A DNA stretch of 64,000 nucleotides, from assembly GCA_004154925.1 (NCBI GenBank), contig QJNS01000076.1, positions 124,001 to 188,000 on the forward strand, read 5' to 3'. The notes under the pieces were generated by a model. That model made no database searches, was not told the DNA's origin, and saw nothing but the letters and a program-made list of their open reading frames with translations. Position numbers and translations under genes: made by a program. The stretch's first letter is position 1; each line of letters begins with the position of its first letter. Source of the DNA: Monosporascus cannonballus (taxonomy: Eukaryota; Ascomycota; Sordariomycetes; Xylariales). Shown here one piece after another: positions 21,751-35,752 of the stretch.

Positions 21751-23068
21751 TTTTAATAACTTTTTAATTAATAGCCGATAAATAATTTAAGGCCTAATTA
21801 AGCATAATTTTTTTAAACTTAATAAAAACGATATTATAGGACAATATTTAGAAAATAAATAACATACCCGATTTCCGTTATTAATTAATAAAAGATTAAT
21901 AACAAAATTAAACGATTTACCGCTTATTAAAAAAGTTTTCCAATTAATAAATAATATAGCACCTTTTATTATTAGATCTTAAGGAAATCCTTTTTTTAAC
22001 CTTAGTAATAGCCTTTATCCGTAAAGAAAATAATTAAGGTATAAAAGGGTAAGATAAATGAAAAAAAGAAAAATATCCGGCTGGAAAATAAAAAAAAAGG
22101 TATTAAAATGTTTAACTGAAAAAAAAGAACTTATTATAGAAAAACGATTAAATTTTCTAACTTAAAAAGTTAAAAGCTTAAAAAAGGAAAATATTCGGTT
22201 CGCCAAAAAAAGAAAACTGGTTTTACCATAGTTTGGCTCCTTAAAAAGACAAAGTTAAGGGGCTAATTACCGACCACCTTCGTTAGACATAAAATAAACA
22301 CTAAAAAAAATTTCGATTTTATTATTATTCGGCGCAAACCGGATACGGGAAAAAATTGTTCCACTTTTTAATTATTACGGAATGCTAAACGTTAAAGGTT
22401 ATAAGCTAATTCCCCTTAAGCCTTACGATAAATCAAAGAACCCTAATAAATTTTTGGTTTAGGCCAGATTTTACCTTAAGTTTTACAAAAGTTCTTTAAC
22501 GGAAAATTATTAAAAGGTAATGGCCATTTTTTAATTATTAACCGGACAAATCCGGAAATAATTCGAACTTATTTTAATAAATTATCTTAAAAAATATTTA
22601 AAAGAATTCTTAAATTTTATTAATTATGTTTTTAATAAATACGATTATTTTAAAAAACGAATACGGACTTTATTCGGAAATCTTAATAAAAAATAATATA
22701 TAATTAAATAATTTTATTTTTTTCGCCAAACCAAATTAACGTCTAAATATATAACCGAATTTAATCATTTAATAATTATTTTAAATTTGCTAAAAAGTAC
22801 GTTATTTTATTTTTATTATAACGGCTTAAAACCTTAAATTAAAGATAAAATATATATAAAACTTAAGATAAAATTTTTTACGGAATATACCGATAAAGTT
22901 ATTATTACCGACCGTTACATTTTTAATCGGTATTTTAAAAAGAAAGGAACCGGCAGATAAAATAACGATAAAGGCTTTAATAACCGAATTAAGAAAAATA
23001 AGGGCAAACCTTAAAAGGAAGCAAATTCCGTTTCGAAAAAGCCTAAAAAAAACAAGTCCAAAGTAAAA

Positions 23069-23113
23069 TGTTTTAACTATAGCAAAAAGGGATATTTCAA
23101 AAGCAAATATTGC
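23069..23113 (+). pseudogene. E1 gag zinc-knuckle relic
   Basis: The frame reads CFNYSKKGYFKSKYC, spaced as a CX2CX4HX4C nucleocapsid knuckle. The second Cys is replaced by Tyr and the His by Tyr, both explicable by G-to-A or C-to-T changes. Confidence 0.75.
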
Positions 23114-26100
23114 TTTCCTGCAAAGAAAAATTCCAAGAAAAAAAGAATTCCTTAACCCCCCAAAAAAGTTAAAATAATTGAATAAAAAATCGAAAGTAAG
23201 GCAAAAAAGGAGGAAAAGGAAATTAATTTAACTTTTTTTCAGCTAGAATTTATTATTGCTATAATTATTTAAATTTAAAACAATATCCCAAAGTACGAAA
23301 ATTATTTTAATTACTAGGATTTTAAGATTAAAATTTATAAATATTATCTAGGATAAACGGTTTCCAGGATAATTATAAGGTTAAGATATTAATATTATTT
23401 TAATTCCCAAAAGTATAAAATATACATAAAGGACGGTTAATTTCAATTAAATATCAGTAATTATAAATAATTATTCCCGGAATTTTATAAGCTTTCCGAA
23501 TATTTGGTATATACCAAAGACCTTTATAACCTATTATATTTTACCGTTTGTTATCGTAACGATTATTTCGTTTATTTTAAAGCCAAAAAAAATAATAACT
23601 TTTGGCCTAAATAAGATAAGAAAATATTTATTAAACCTAATAACGAATACAAATATATAAAAACCCCTTAATAACCAAAATACCTTAAGTTTATTATTTA
23701 TATCGTAATTTAAAACGGAATTAAAAGGCCATATTGCAAAAATATTTATATTACGCCTTAATGTTATACATATAATACGAACTCCTAAATATGGGAATAC
23801 CTTTTTCGGAGGTATACCTTTTCAACCTTATAATTCAAAAAGTATAAAATCCAAGGTTAAACCAAAAGAAAATAATTATTTTCGGATATTAATTAGGCAG
23901 GAAAAAATAATACAAATATATGGACGATTATTATACTAAATATATAGCCAAAAAAACTCGGGAATCAAAATGCTTTTTCGTAAGCAAATTACGCTAATTA
24001 AAAAATAATAAAGGTTTTCGAAAATAAAGTATCGAAAAGCCTTAATATACAAAACCTTATATAAGGTAATAAAAGGATTACGTAACTAAATTAAAATTTC
24101 TTTACGGTATAAAAATAAAACGTTTAAAGTCATAATCGATTTAAAAACCGAAAAATTTTTTATTTTTCCTATAATAGCAAAAAAATATTAGATTTCCTAA
24201 AAGTATAAGTTAAAATCTTATAAATTACGAATAATAAACAGAAATTTATTTACGTATAAAAACGGACGAATTTTTCGAGAAATTAAAGAATTTCCCGTAT
24301 AAATTTAAAAATACCAAAAGCAAATTTCGCTAAATATTACCGATATTTCTAGGTACGATATTATTTTAGGAATGCCGTAATTTAAGTCCAATAATCCATA
24401 TATTAATTAAAAATATTAAATATTTTCATAAAAAAAATAAATTATCCGAAAAAAATAAACAAAAAATCTGCTATATTATTAAGGAAATCCAAATTACCGA
24501 TTAAACCTTTATAATACCACCTAAATATTAACGGTTTAAAAAATTATTTAAAAATAAAAAAAATTATAAATTACTTTTATATAATTAATAGGATTATAAG
24601 ATATCCATTAAAAAAGGATATTATCCTAAGTTCCACAAAATCTATTACATAAACCTTAATAAATTAAAAGCCTTATAAAAAAGCATTTAATTCGATTTAA
24701 AAAGGGGATATATCCAACCTTTTAATTTTCCCGTTAAATACCCCGTCCTTATAATATCAAAAACCAAAGACGGAAAGCAAAAAATTAACGAAAACGGAAA
24801 CCTAGTTTTTAGAAAAATAATTAATTATAAATAATTAAATAATATTACGATCAAAAACAGATATTTTTTAACTTTTATAAATACGTTAAAAAAACATTAA
24901 CAAAACAAAATAATTTACTATACTTAATTTCCGAAACGGTTATTACCGTATTAAAATAACTAAAGGAGAAAAATAAAAAACAGCATTTAAAATAATATAT
25001 GGATTTTATAAGTACAAAATAATACCTATAGGACTTATTAATACCCCCACCAGTTTTTATCGTTTAATTATAATTACGTTCAGAAAATTTCTAAATAAAT
25101 TTATATTCGTCTATCTCGATAATATCCTTATTTACTTTAAGATTTTGGAAAAACACAAAAAATAAATTACTTAAATGCTCCAAACGTTAAACGAAACAAA
25201 TATTCGAGTTAACCCAGCCAAAAACGTATAATATATGCAGAAACTGGATTTTTTAAAATATATTTTTACCTCCGGCCAAATTCAGATTTAACGTTTTAAA
25301 ATGGAAACAATTAAGAATTAACTTATCCCTAATAAGGCGACCGTTATAAATATCTGGCAAATCTTAGGATTTACGGATTACGTACGTAGCCTAATTAAGG
25401 AATACGGAGATATAATTAAATTAATAACGAAACTTATTACCAAAAAATATATAAAAAAAGAATTCGAATTTTTAAAAAAATATAAAAAAAGTATTCCAAA
25501 TATTAAAAAATATAATTATTAATAAACCTATAATAAGATTATTTAACGTAAATAAAAAAAAACGTTTAAAAACGGATATTTTAAATTATATATTAAGTAC
25601 CGTCCTAAAATAATTAAAAAATAACGGTAAATAATATCTAATGGCATATTATTTAAAAGTATTCCGAAACGTAAAATTTAAATATCCGATTTATAATAAG
25701 AAATTATTAGTAATTATTAATGCTTTTAAGGAATAAAAACTTTTTTTTAGCAGAACGAAAAAACTTTTTAATATTTACTTTAATTACAAAAATTTTATTC
25801 GATTTATAAAAGCCCAAAAGCTAAATAAATAATATAAAAAAATAAATAATTTTCCTATTAAGGTTTAATTTTAAGATATACTATATTAAAGAAAAAAAAA
25901 CGTTTAAGTAAATATTTTTAATCGTAAAGGCGATTACGATTTTAAAGTTCCCAAAAAAATACAGATATTATAATATAATAATAATAATACTATATAACTA
26001 TATAAAATAGTTAAAAAATTAACTCCCAAACTTTTAATATGGTTCCGAAATTCTTACGATATAAAAAAATAAAAAAAATTTAATAATTAAAAGAATAACT

Positions 26101-27530
26101 AAAAAACTAATTATTATACTATGGCAAAATCTATATTCCCAAAGATCAATAAAAATAGTTCGTAAAAGAATTCCATAAGGACCCGTTATACGGATATTAA
26201 GGAATTTTTAAAACTATTTAACGGTTACAGGAAAAATACGATTTTCCTAAGCTACGCCGTATGGTTAAAATAATTATTAAAAATTATAATATTTGCAATA
26301 AAATTAAGGCAATATGTTATAAGCCTTACGGATTATTACAACCTATTAATATTTTTAATAAAATATAGAACGCTATAACTTAAAATTTTATTATTAATTT
26401 ATTTTTATTTAAAAACCCAATTATTAAAATCGAATACAACGGAATATAGGTAATCGTTAACAAACTTACCAAATATAGGTACTTTTTACTTTTTAAAAAA
26501 AACGTAACGGCAGAACAATTAACTTATGCCTTTATTAAATATTACTTCGATAAATATAACATACCAAAAAAGGTTATTTCTGATAAAGATACGCTTTTTA
26601 TTTTAAAATTCGGTATTAATTTCTTTAAATAAATAAGTACCAAACTTAAATTTTTGATAACTTATTATCCTTAGACCGACGGTTAAACCGAAAAACTAAA
26701 TTAAATCCTAAAATAATATCTTTAAAGTTATATTAATTATTAACAGAATAATTAGGTAAAACTTTTATTATTAGCATAAATCGTTTATAACATATTTATT
26801 AACGAAAATATGAGCGTATCGCCTTATATAATTATATACGGACATAAAACAAAAATAAAACGACTTAAATAACTATTTAATAAAGTACCAAAGGTTATTA
26901 CGATTATCCCAAAAGCAAAAATATTAATAATAAAAATCAAAATAATTTAAGCTTATTTTCAAAACGAATTATAATTTTTCCGGTAACGAATAACCCAATA
27001 TTATAATAAAAAAAATTAAGGGATTAATTTTAACGAAAAAAAATAAAGTTTATTTATTGCGCCAAAAATAAAACGCAATTTCGAATATCTTATAAATTAA
27101 AATAAAAAAACCCAGTAATAAATTTAATTTTAAAAAACTTAATTTATTTAAAGTTAATAAAATTAATTTCAAAATTAATTATCGATTATCGTTACTTAAA
27201 AACATAAGAATATACCTTATTTTCCACATTTCTTTATTAAAATTAATACCTAAGAACGTTCTGTTAAAAATAAACTTAAAATTCGAAAACTTTTTAACGA
27301 ATATAAAATCGAATAAATATTAGATTTTAGAATAATTAAAAATAAAATCCAATACCTAATTAAATAGGAAAAATATTTATATAAAAAAATACTTAAGAAC
27401 CGTTTAATTACTTAATAAATATAATAAACCTAGTTAAAACGTTTTACCGCCAAAATCTTAATTAACCGTTTCTAATACGGCCAAAATTGCAGGCGATAAA
27501 GGTCCCCCGCCTAAATTTAAACCTTCGGCG
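23114..27530 (+). pseudogene. E1 pol relic (protease, reverse transcriptase, RNase H, integrase, chromodomain)
   Basis: Many stop codons, but family text is recognisable. An aspartic-protease-like stretch lies near 24130. The RT fingers/palm text lies at 24980-25140 (FVYLDNILIY at 25106-25135), followed by RNase H. The integrase core is at about 26100-26900. The integrase C-terminus continues into a chromodomain-like IQYLI-type segment near 27350. The order protease-RT-RNase H-integrase defines Ty3/gypsy rather than copia. Non-functional. Confidence 0.85.
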
Positions 27531-27559
27531 TTCTAGTCGAAAAAGGTAAACGTTTTCAA

Positions 27560-27900
27560 AATAACGTTTATCTTAAATATAAGTTATATTTGCTTTGCGT
27601 TTACGCGACGTTATTTTTCTTCCATCTTTTCCCGTTTTTTCAACTAATTTAATTCCAAACCTTCTTTTAATAGTTTTATTGCTTTCTTTTTAAAAAAATC
27701 CTGTTAAAAACGTAAACGCCTTAATTTTCCAATAAACTTTTTCGATTTTTTATTTTGTTAACGGCGTAACTTAATTAACCTTTTTTTTACCGCCTTTTAT
27801 TTTTTTTCGCAATTTCTTAATACGCCAGAAAATTATTTTCAATTTTACGTTATTTGCGTAATAAACGGTTTTACGTTTTATTTATTTTTTACAACGAATT
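27560..27900 (-). pseudogene. E1 antisense coiled-coil ORF relic beside the 3' LTR
   Basis: On the strand opposite gag-pol, between the chromodomain and the 3' LTR, the text is Lys/Glu/Leu-rich (FFKKKAIKLLKEGLELN, then LKKREKMEEK) with stops that RIP could have made. Similar text occurs at the same place in E2, E4 and E5. Function unknown. Confidence 0.5.
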
Positions 27901-28210
27901 CATAATTAAAACGTTATAGAAAGGACGTTGCCGACAGATATAATAATTATAATTCAGATATTCCGGAACGAAAAAACAATTAGTTTTGCCAAATTTAATA
28001 TAGTTCGAATAAGGAAAAACCTTAATACCAAATTTTTAATTAAATTAATACGAATATCGTAAGAACCGCATTAATTTAAACGAGGTTTTCTTTTAAATAC
28101 GACCTATTATAGTAAAATTAATTAAGATATTTCCAATTCCTTTTAATAAAACAAAATGGCGATTTACGGTTTTTATTTTTGGGACAAAAATCTTTAAAAA
28201 GGGGAAATAA

Positions 28211-28634
28211 TGTTATAGGAATAGGGGTTCCTGTTTCGAAAAAACTAACTTTTAAGGCTTAATGCAGATTTGTTACGGTTAAACTCCGGACGAAAGGCTT
28301 AATTTTTAAGGTGATCTGGTTAATTTAGGTAATCTGAGAACCAAATTATATAAATTTAATAAATCCGCGACATATTTACTTTAAGAAATCGGGATATATA
28401 ATAAATCGGTTTTTTATGTAAATAACACCTATTTAATTTCGCTTTTTAGCTATTAATTTAAGCTTTTAATATAAAGATAACTGTATTATTTTCTAATTAA
28501 GGGAAAAGTCTTTAAATCTTTTTAACGAATAAACCCCTAGTAAATTATTTTTCGCCCTATTGTTACCTGCAAATCAAGACCCCATTTCGGATACTGCTCA
28601 TACCTCTAGGTGGATGTATAACAGGTTCGTTACA
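28211..28634 (+). repeat. E1 3' LTR
   Basis: 424 bp copy of the 5' LTR. Here the inner (5') half is the mutated one and the last about 90 bp are nearly clean. Confidence 0.92.
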
Positions 28635-28732
28635 TATACCTTTTGCGATATTAGATCTTTATATAAATGTAACGTTAATTCGTCGTTAATTTGGGGCGTA
28701 TTTAAAATAAAAAATTCGCTATCGGTATCCGA

Positions 28733-28819
<87 letters not shown>
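28733..28819. repeat. (ATT)29 microsatellite inside the hAT element
   Basis: An uninterrupted 87-bp trinucleotide run. On the minus strand, downstream in the transposase direction, it reads (AAT)n. The plus-strand poly-Leu open frame across it is an artefact of the repeat. Confidence 0.95.
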
Positions 28820-28829
28820 TTCGTCACTC

Positions 28830-30533
28830 GAAACGCCGTAAATATCTTCAGTAACATTTAAAGAATTTTTTAATCTATAATTTATTAGTGAATATTATTT
28901 TAAAAAATTAATTTTAAAAATTGTTAAAAAATATTAAATAACTTACCAAATAAATTCTAGTTTTATTAAGCCTAAAACGTCGTTGGATTTATTCGGATAA
29001 ATATATAATAAACCGTTAGTTTTAAAATGTGTTAATTTAAATCGCGGATCTAAAATAACACTTAAAATATAAGGTTTATATTTAGAAATCGAATTCGAAG
29101 ATAAATTCGAAGGAAAATAATCTTCGAAAAGCTTTATTCCTGCTTTAATATCGTTTATTAAATCCGTATAATACGGCTTCTATTAAAAGTAATTAGTAAA
29201 TATTTCTTAAAATATAAAAATATTTATTTAACTTATAAAGAATTCATTCTCGTTAATTTTTTCTTGAAAATTTAAAATTCGACTATTAAGCTTATTATAT
29301 ATTGTATAAATATATAATAACGTCTTATTTAACGTTGTATATATTTTATCTTGTAATTTAATTATCGATTTAACGAAAATTTCGAAAATCGATTTTAAAT
29401 CCGTTAAAAAATCCCATTCGAATTCGGTTAAAAATATCGAATTAAATTGGTTATTTGTCGTATTTTTATTAACGTATAATAAAGCTTCTTTTAACTTTAA
29501 AGCGGTATCGATCATATAATAAGTTGAATTCTATCGCGGTGAATTATCTGTTATATTAATTAGTTTATAATATAAATTTAAATGGAAAAGACTAAAACTA
29601 ACCAAACAGAATTTTTCGTTTATTAAAATCAGTGGGAGTAATTCTTTCCCGTTTAAATTTATTGATTTCTTCGTTAAATAATTTTAGATCTTTTTGTTTA
29701 TAATTAATCGACGTAATAATCCTTCGTAATTTAGATGTTATATTTATAATATATTAATAAATACCCTCTTTTAAATTTTTTTTAAAAAAAACTTACTATT
29801 AGGATATATTCGTTCGCTATTTTCGTTTAAAATATAATTTGTATCATTATATAATTCTTTTTCCGTTTTCGAATTTAATAAATAATCCGTTAAAATCTTT
29901 TGCACTATGAAATTAATAATATGTGTAACGCATAAAATACCGAAAACGGACGATAAAGTATTTAATTTATAATAATTTATAAATAGCGTATTGTTCGAAG
30001 CGTTATCTCGAATAAAGCTAAATATATTTTTAATCGAAATCCCCGGGTATAGTTGTATAATATTTAATATTTATTCGTATATTTATAAAGCCGTATGTAA
30101 TTCTTCGACTTTTTCGAAACCTAACTTAACGCTAGTTTTTATAGTAATTAAAAGATTATAAAATTAGTATTTACCGATTAATTTATAATTTAATTTATAA
30201 TTGATGTCGACAAAAATAACGATAACGGCTAAATACGCCATTTGATTTATCAAAGTCCATATATCGAAAGTTAAGAAAAAAAACGCCGTTATTTTCGATA
30301 TGTGTTTTTAATAAAAGGTTAAAATCCGATTTAGCGTTTTCGAAACTTTTATTTAATAAAGCTTTAATTTTCCTTCGATTACTAACTGGATTTAATCTGG
30401 ATTAAATTAGTATTATCAATTTTTTTTGAAAAAATAACATACCGATTATAATAATTTAAATGTTCGATAAAGGACTGTGATTGTAATATATTAAACAAGA
30501 TGTTATTTTCGATAATAAAATTTAAATTTTATT
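28830..30533 (-). pseudogene. hAT transposase relic, central and C-terminal part
   Basis: Minus-strand text in the still-open segment 29228-29515 matches the conserved hAT region before the dimerisation domain (ALKLKEALLYVNKN, EFEWDFLTDLKSIFEIFVKS, then YTIYNKL). The rest is broken by RIP stops. The N-terminal part of the same gene lies beyond E3, at 45049-45643. After removing E3 the two parts are contiguous and total about 2.3 kb, a normal hAT transposase length. Confidence 0.75.
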
Positions 30534-30538
30534 ATAAG

Positions 30539-30688
30539 TATTACGGCACTAGCAAAACGGCTTATTTAAGCCGCCGTTTCGCTATATATATGTAAGCGCT
30601 ACGCGCTTACTAAATAACTTTCTTCTTTTTTCCTCGTACAATAACAAAATATTTTCCAGAAACCTAAGGAACGTATAGCGCCGTAACA
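30539..30688 (+). repeat. E3 5' LTR (150 bp)
   Basis: Same sequence family as 44894-45043 and the inverted solo copy 50574-50723. All contain the hairpin-like CGGCTTATTTAAGCCG. Confidence 0.92.
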
Positions 30689-33479
30689 GTTTGTTGCACC
30701 TTTAAAAAACAAACTTTATGGCAGCCTATATAGCCTCGTTATAACACCGCTTATACCGCGCCCCAGGTCCGCCGTTATTATGTCGCCATTTCGACATAAT
30801 ATCCCCAGATTTCCTAACCTCTAAAAAAGGTAATACAAATATTAATACGTTCATTTTTAAATATGGATAAAGCTATAACGTAACGTTATTTTTTCGATTT
30901 ACGAACTTTAAGGTATTCTTTTAGGAATTCCTTTACCTAGCTGCCGCCATAATACGGCTTACCTACGATTTTACGCCGTTAAGGCGCCTTTTCGAATAAT
31001 ACGAATACCTTTAAAAATATTTAAAGATATTTTCGCAAATTTTAAAAAAACTTATTAACGTTTGGAATACGAAAATATTTAAATTAAAAAACGATTTATA
31101 AATGCAAAATAATTATTACATAAAAACCGTTAATTCCATAATTACCTAATTGCCGCAAATTAAATTATGGCTAAATAAAATTAATTTCAAAAATATCTTA
31201 TAATTACAAAATAATTATTATAATAAATAAAATAATTTGCTTTTAAAAATTCTTATTTACGGAAACGCCTAATTATTGTAAAATAATTATTATAATAAGT
31301 TACGGCTATAAAGGGCATATTATTATTATTCGTTAATATTTTATTTAGAATAATCTTATAACCCGGCGTTATTTAACCTTTAGCAAACCTACGATATATC
31401 CTTTTCGGAATAACGGATAATTACCTTTTCCGCGGTTTTAAACCGCCTATATTTAAGGGTAACGTTAAAAATTTAATAATCCGCTAAAAAGAATATATTA
31501 ATTAATAGTTCTTAATACGCCTAAAGCTTACGATTAATCGAAATATTTATTTTTCGGCCGTAAACCGTATTATATATGCAGTTTAACAGCTTTAAGGTAA
31601 TATTTATTTGCGTATATGCGATAAGGTCGATAATATAATAATATAATTTACGAATCCTAAAATATAATTATAGAAATAACAAAATATAAGTAATATATTT
31701 TTATTTTTAAATTAAATTTATATTATTATTAATATATTAACTTAGGTTCATAAGGATTTTTAAGCCTTAGAATAAAACTTAATAACATTTGCCGATTTTA
31801 TCGGCAGCTTTATACGCCTAGCCGATTAAAGCCGGTAACCGCTAATTTTATACGTTATCGTATTATAACAAAAAGTTAACGGAATATTTTAAAAAGTTTT
31901 TATTCCGTATATATAACGCCTTATTCCCGAAAATAATAAAAGGTAAATACGGCTTTTTAAAAACCTTTTTAATAACATAGTAAATCGGACTTTTTGCAAG
32001 CGTATGGCCAAAAGCTAAACTGCTAATAAAACGATACCGCAATATTTGCCGAACGCCCCGGTGCTTTCCGGGCCCGAACTTATATAGCTAAATGCAATAA
32101 TAACTAAAATTACCAGGCCCCGCCTTTTTTTAATTAAAAAAAAAGGTAATATTAACGTAAATTCAATTTTTACATATATTACGAAAAAAAAACATTATTT
32201 TTTATATGCCTTAACCGGCGCCCGTAATTTATAACGATTAACGTAATACTTATAACATTATAGCTAAATATTAATATAGCGTAATAAAAAAACGTTTAAT
32301 CTTTAAAATAAATCGTAATTAAAAACGTTTATTAAGTTATTAAAATAATAATAAACCAAATTTATATATATATTACATAAAATTTAATATATCCTTTTTC
32401 GTTTCGTTTTATTTATAATTTAATAACGGCGTAATATTACCGGTATAATCTATAATAAATTACGGATATTTACCTGTAAAATTTATTAATAATAACTTCG
32501 CGCGCCAAAATAATATCCTTTATTATTTAACCCCTTAATTTCGTTAATTTTAATTAATAAATAAAATTATAACCGGTTCGGTTACGATAATTTATATAAT
32601 ATAATTCCGTATAAGTTTTATTATGGAAAACTTTATTTTTTACCGATAACTTTTAAATGGTTTTAATATTATTTTTAAGTTACTTTAATTTCGAAAGCAT
32701 AATTCGTTAATGGATTAAATAACGGAGATAATATATATAAATAACAAAACGATATCGGAATTCTTAATTTCCTTATTTTCGGCCGAATTATCCCTTATCC
32801 CTTTAACTTTTTTGCCTTATTTTAATATCGTACTTATAATAATGCGATTATTTTATGCTATTAATTTTTTAAAGTTTTGTCGTATAAAAAATATAATAAT
32901 AAATTTTCTACCCTTAGCCAAATTTTTCGCCCTTATAAAAATATTACGCAAAATCGTTATTTTACTTTTTTAATTATTATCCGTAAACAAAACGGCATTA
33001 TTAACGTTTATTATAATTTTGCATAATATCTTTATTTAAAATAATAATATCGATTTAAATATTATTCTTTTTAAATTACGGGCTTTTTATAATTAAATAA
33101 CCAAAATGCTTTAATTATATTACGTAACCGAAAAAAATATATAAAAGTATTTCGATGGCAAACCACCGGCAATAATAACCGAGATTTTAAAAAAGCTATT
33201 ATTTAAATACTATGATTTAACGAAAACGTTTATTTTTCGTAACGCCGATTTTTTGCCACCGTACCGACCTTTCGATTATAAGATCGAATTGTTCTTAAGC
33301 CAAACGCTACCATATAACCGCGTAAGGGTTATATTATTTTACGAATTGCTAGCGATACGGAAATATATCGATAATTATTTGAAAAAAACTTTATCCGCCT
33401 TAATAATTTTTTAATAGCAACCCTTATTTTATTTGCAAAAAAGCTGGAAAATAAGGTACGTATTTACGTTAATTATTGC

Positions 33480-33800
33480 GGCCTTAAAAACGTTACGGTA
33501 AAAAGCCGTTATTTTATTCCTTTAATCCGAAAAACCTTAAACGTTTTTTATTCGGCGTAAGTATTTATAAAGTTTGATATCGTTACCGTTTTTAATTACT
33601 TACGTATTGTTTTTGGGGATAAATAAAAAATAGCTTTTATAACCCGATTTGGATTATTCGAATATTTTATTATAAATTTTTGGCATAATAAACGTTCCGA
33701 ATTCGTTTTAATATTATATTAATTATATGTTATTCGACTTTTTAAATAAATACGTTATAATTTATTTTAATAATATTTTAATTTATAACAAAAGCAAAAA
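33480..33800 (+). pseudogene. E3 reverse transcriptase relic
   Basis: Recognisable Ty3/gypsy RT palm text ending in IIYFNNILIYN around 33757-33789. Both catalytic Asp codons GAY have become AAT, which is the G-to-A change expected of RIP. Confidence 0.7.
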
Positions 33801-35321
33801 AAATATAAAAATTATATACGCAAAATAATTCGTTATTTCGTAAACGTAAAATTAACGATTAATATTTAGAAATACGAATTTAACGTAATAAAAATACGTT
33901 ACTTAAATTTAATAATTTTTATTAATAATATTATTATAAATTCCGAAAAAGTTAAAATTATTTAATAATAGGAAATCTTTAGAACGTTACGAAAACTATA
34001 AGGTTTTTTCGGTTTCGTAAATTTTTACCGGCGATTTATAAAAGGCTTTTCGTTAATCGCAAAATCCTTAATTATTTTAATAAATAAAGCAAAATAAATA
34101 GATTTTTTAACGGAAAACGTTATAACGGCCTTTTAACGCCTTAAAAACGTTTTTTTACGATACCGATTTTATTATATTACGATTTTCGGTACAAAATAAT
34201 TTTAAAAACCGATATTGTTAATTAAATATTAAAAAAATTACTTTTATAATAAAATATATTAGGCGTTTTACGGCCTATTACTTTTTTTAACAAAATTTAA
34301 CCCAGCGAAATATAATTATAAGATTTATAATAAAAAATTATTAATTATTATTAAAATTTTCGAAAAATGGCGCCCGGAATTATAAAGGGCCGAAAAACCC
34401 GTATAAATTATTATCGATTATAAAAACTTATAATATTTCGTTATTATAAAGTTCTTAAATTAACGTTAAATTCGTTAATCCGAATTCTTTAATAATTTCC
34501 GGTTTTAAATAATTTATAAACCAAGAAAAAAAGTTACGGTCCCGGACGTATTATCGCGTTAACCCGGCGTTTAACTTACGGACCGCTATAATACGATTAA
34601 CGATAAAATAACGTACCAATATTAAATAATATTTTTACCTGAACGATAAAAAGCTTTTTTTAAGGCATACGCCATAAACGCCAATTAATTAATAAACGTA
34701 TTAATCGATAATGCTTACAAATCGTCCAAATTAATTAATAATATTTTGGCGGCGTTTACGAATTTAATTTATAAACGGTTTAAACCAAATATCCGTAAAA
34801 CATTTAAAATTACAAAAATTAATTATAAGGTAATATAAAAATATATTTATATTAAAAATAAATTATTAATATTAAGTAATAAGGCCTTAAAATTACAAAT
34901 ATTATACCGCAATTATAATATAATATTTACAAATTACTTAAAATATATTAAAATATACGATTTATTATAATGGAATTATTATTAATTATGCTTATTACGG
35001 AATATAATTATGTTTATATAAGGTTATTATCTTTACCGCCGTATTAAAACGTTCAAAATTTCGTTAATAAATTTTCTTAACTTTTTATTTGTTCCGTTCT
35101 GCTTATAAAACAATATTTCCGTAAATTATATTAATTTTTTTCCCCTTTATAAAAATTTCGGGTATATTTACGAATATATTTTTATAATAATTAATAAATT
35201 TACGAAAATACGTTATTTTATCGTTATTACGGATATATTTATAATTACTTTCGCCGACGTTTTCTTTTCCGATATATACCGCCTATATAATATCCCGGCC
35301 ATAATTATATCGGGCCGTAAT

Positions 35322-35752
35322 TGTTACATTCAAAAAGGATTCCACTAGGCCCAAAGGAGGCCCAGGAAGTTGGAAACGCTCGGGATCTCTACCTTCTATC
35401 GGATAAACCTTGGGTTTCTGTCAATTTCCAAAAATACCAGGAAATTCGTAAACGATAAATATTAAGATCTTTCGAAATCCTTAGAAACCATAAAAAACAT
35501 AAAAGATAAAACAAATATATAAAATTTAGGTTTTTTATATAAATAATTATTTATTTAATTTTTCGTTACTTAATTATTAATTTAAACTTTTAACTAAAAA
35601 TAATTATACCGTTTTCTAATTAAAAAAGGAATATTTTGAAATTTCCTTAACGAATATATTAAATTATTTTTCGCCTTATTATTACTTATAAATTAAAATC
35701 CTTTTCGGATATTACTTATATTTCTAAATAAATATATAATAAGTTCGTTATA
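35322..35752 (+). repeat. E2 5' LTR
   Basis: Starts TGTTACATTC. The first about 170 bp are GC-normal (GGCCCAAAGGAGGCCCAGG) and the rest is AT-shifted. Confidence 0.9.

Larger units (their letters stand above)
21327..28634 (+). mobile_element. E1: Ty3/gypsy chromovirus-type LTR retrotransposon, RIP-mutated (7,308 bp)
   Basis: The LTRs are 21327-21750 and 28211-28634, each 424 bp, beginning TGTTAYAGG and ending GTTCGTTAYA. The 5-bp target duplication TATAC is perfect (21322-21326 and 28635-28639). A purine-rich AAAAAGGGGAAATAA just before the 3' LTR is the polypurine tract. The order gag - pol on the plus strand is readable despite stops. A zinc-knuckle relic lies at 23069-23113, a reverse transcriptase with YLDN in place of YLDD at 25112-25123, then integrase, and a chromodomain-like segment near 27300-27440. 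The element is inserted in the hAT element. CpA and TpG are depleted and TpA enriched, as RIP leaves them. Confidence 0.93.

Noticed and set aside
28560..28841. Plus-strand frame with a poly-leucine tail
   Set aside because: It is the translation of the (ATT)n microsatellite and the end of the E1 LTR.
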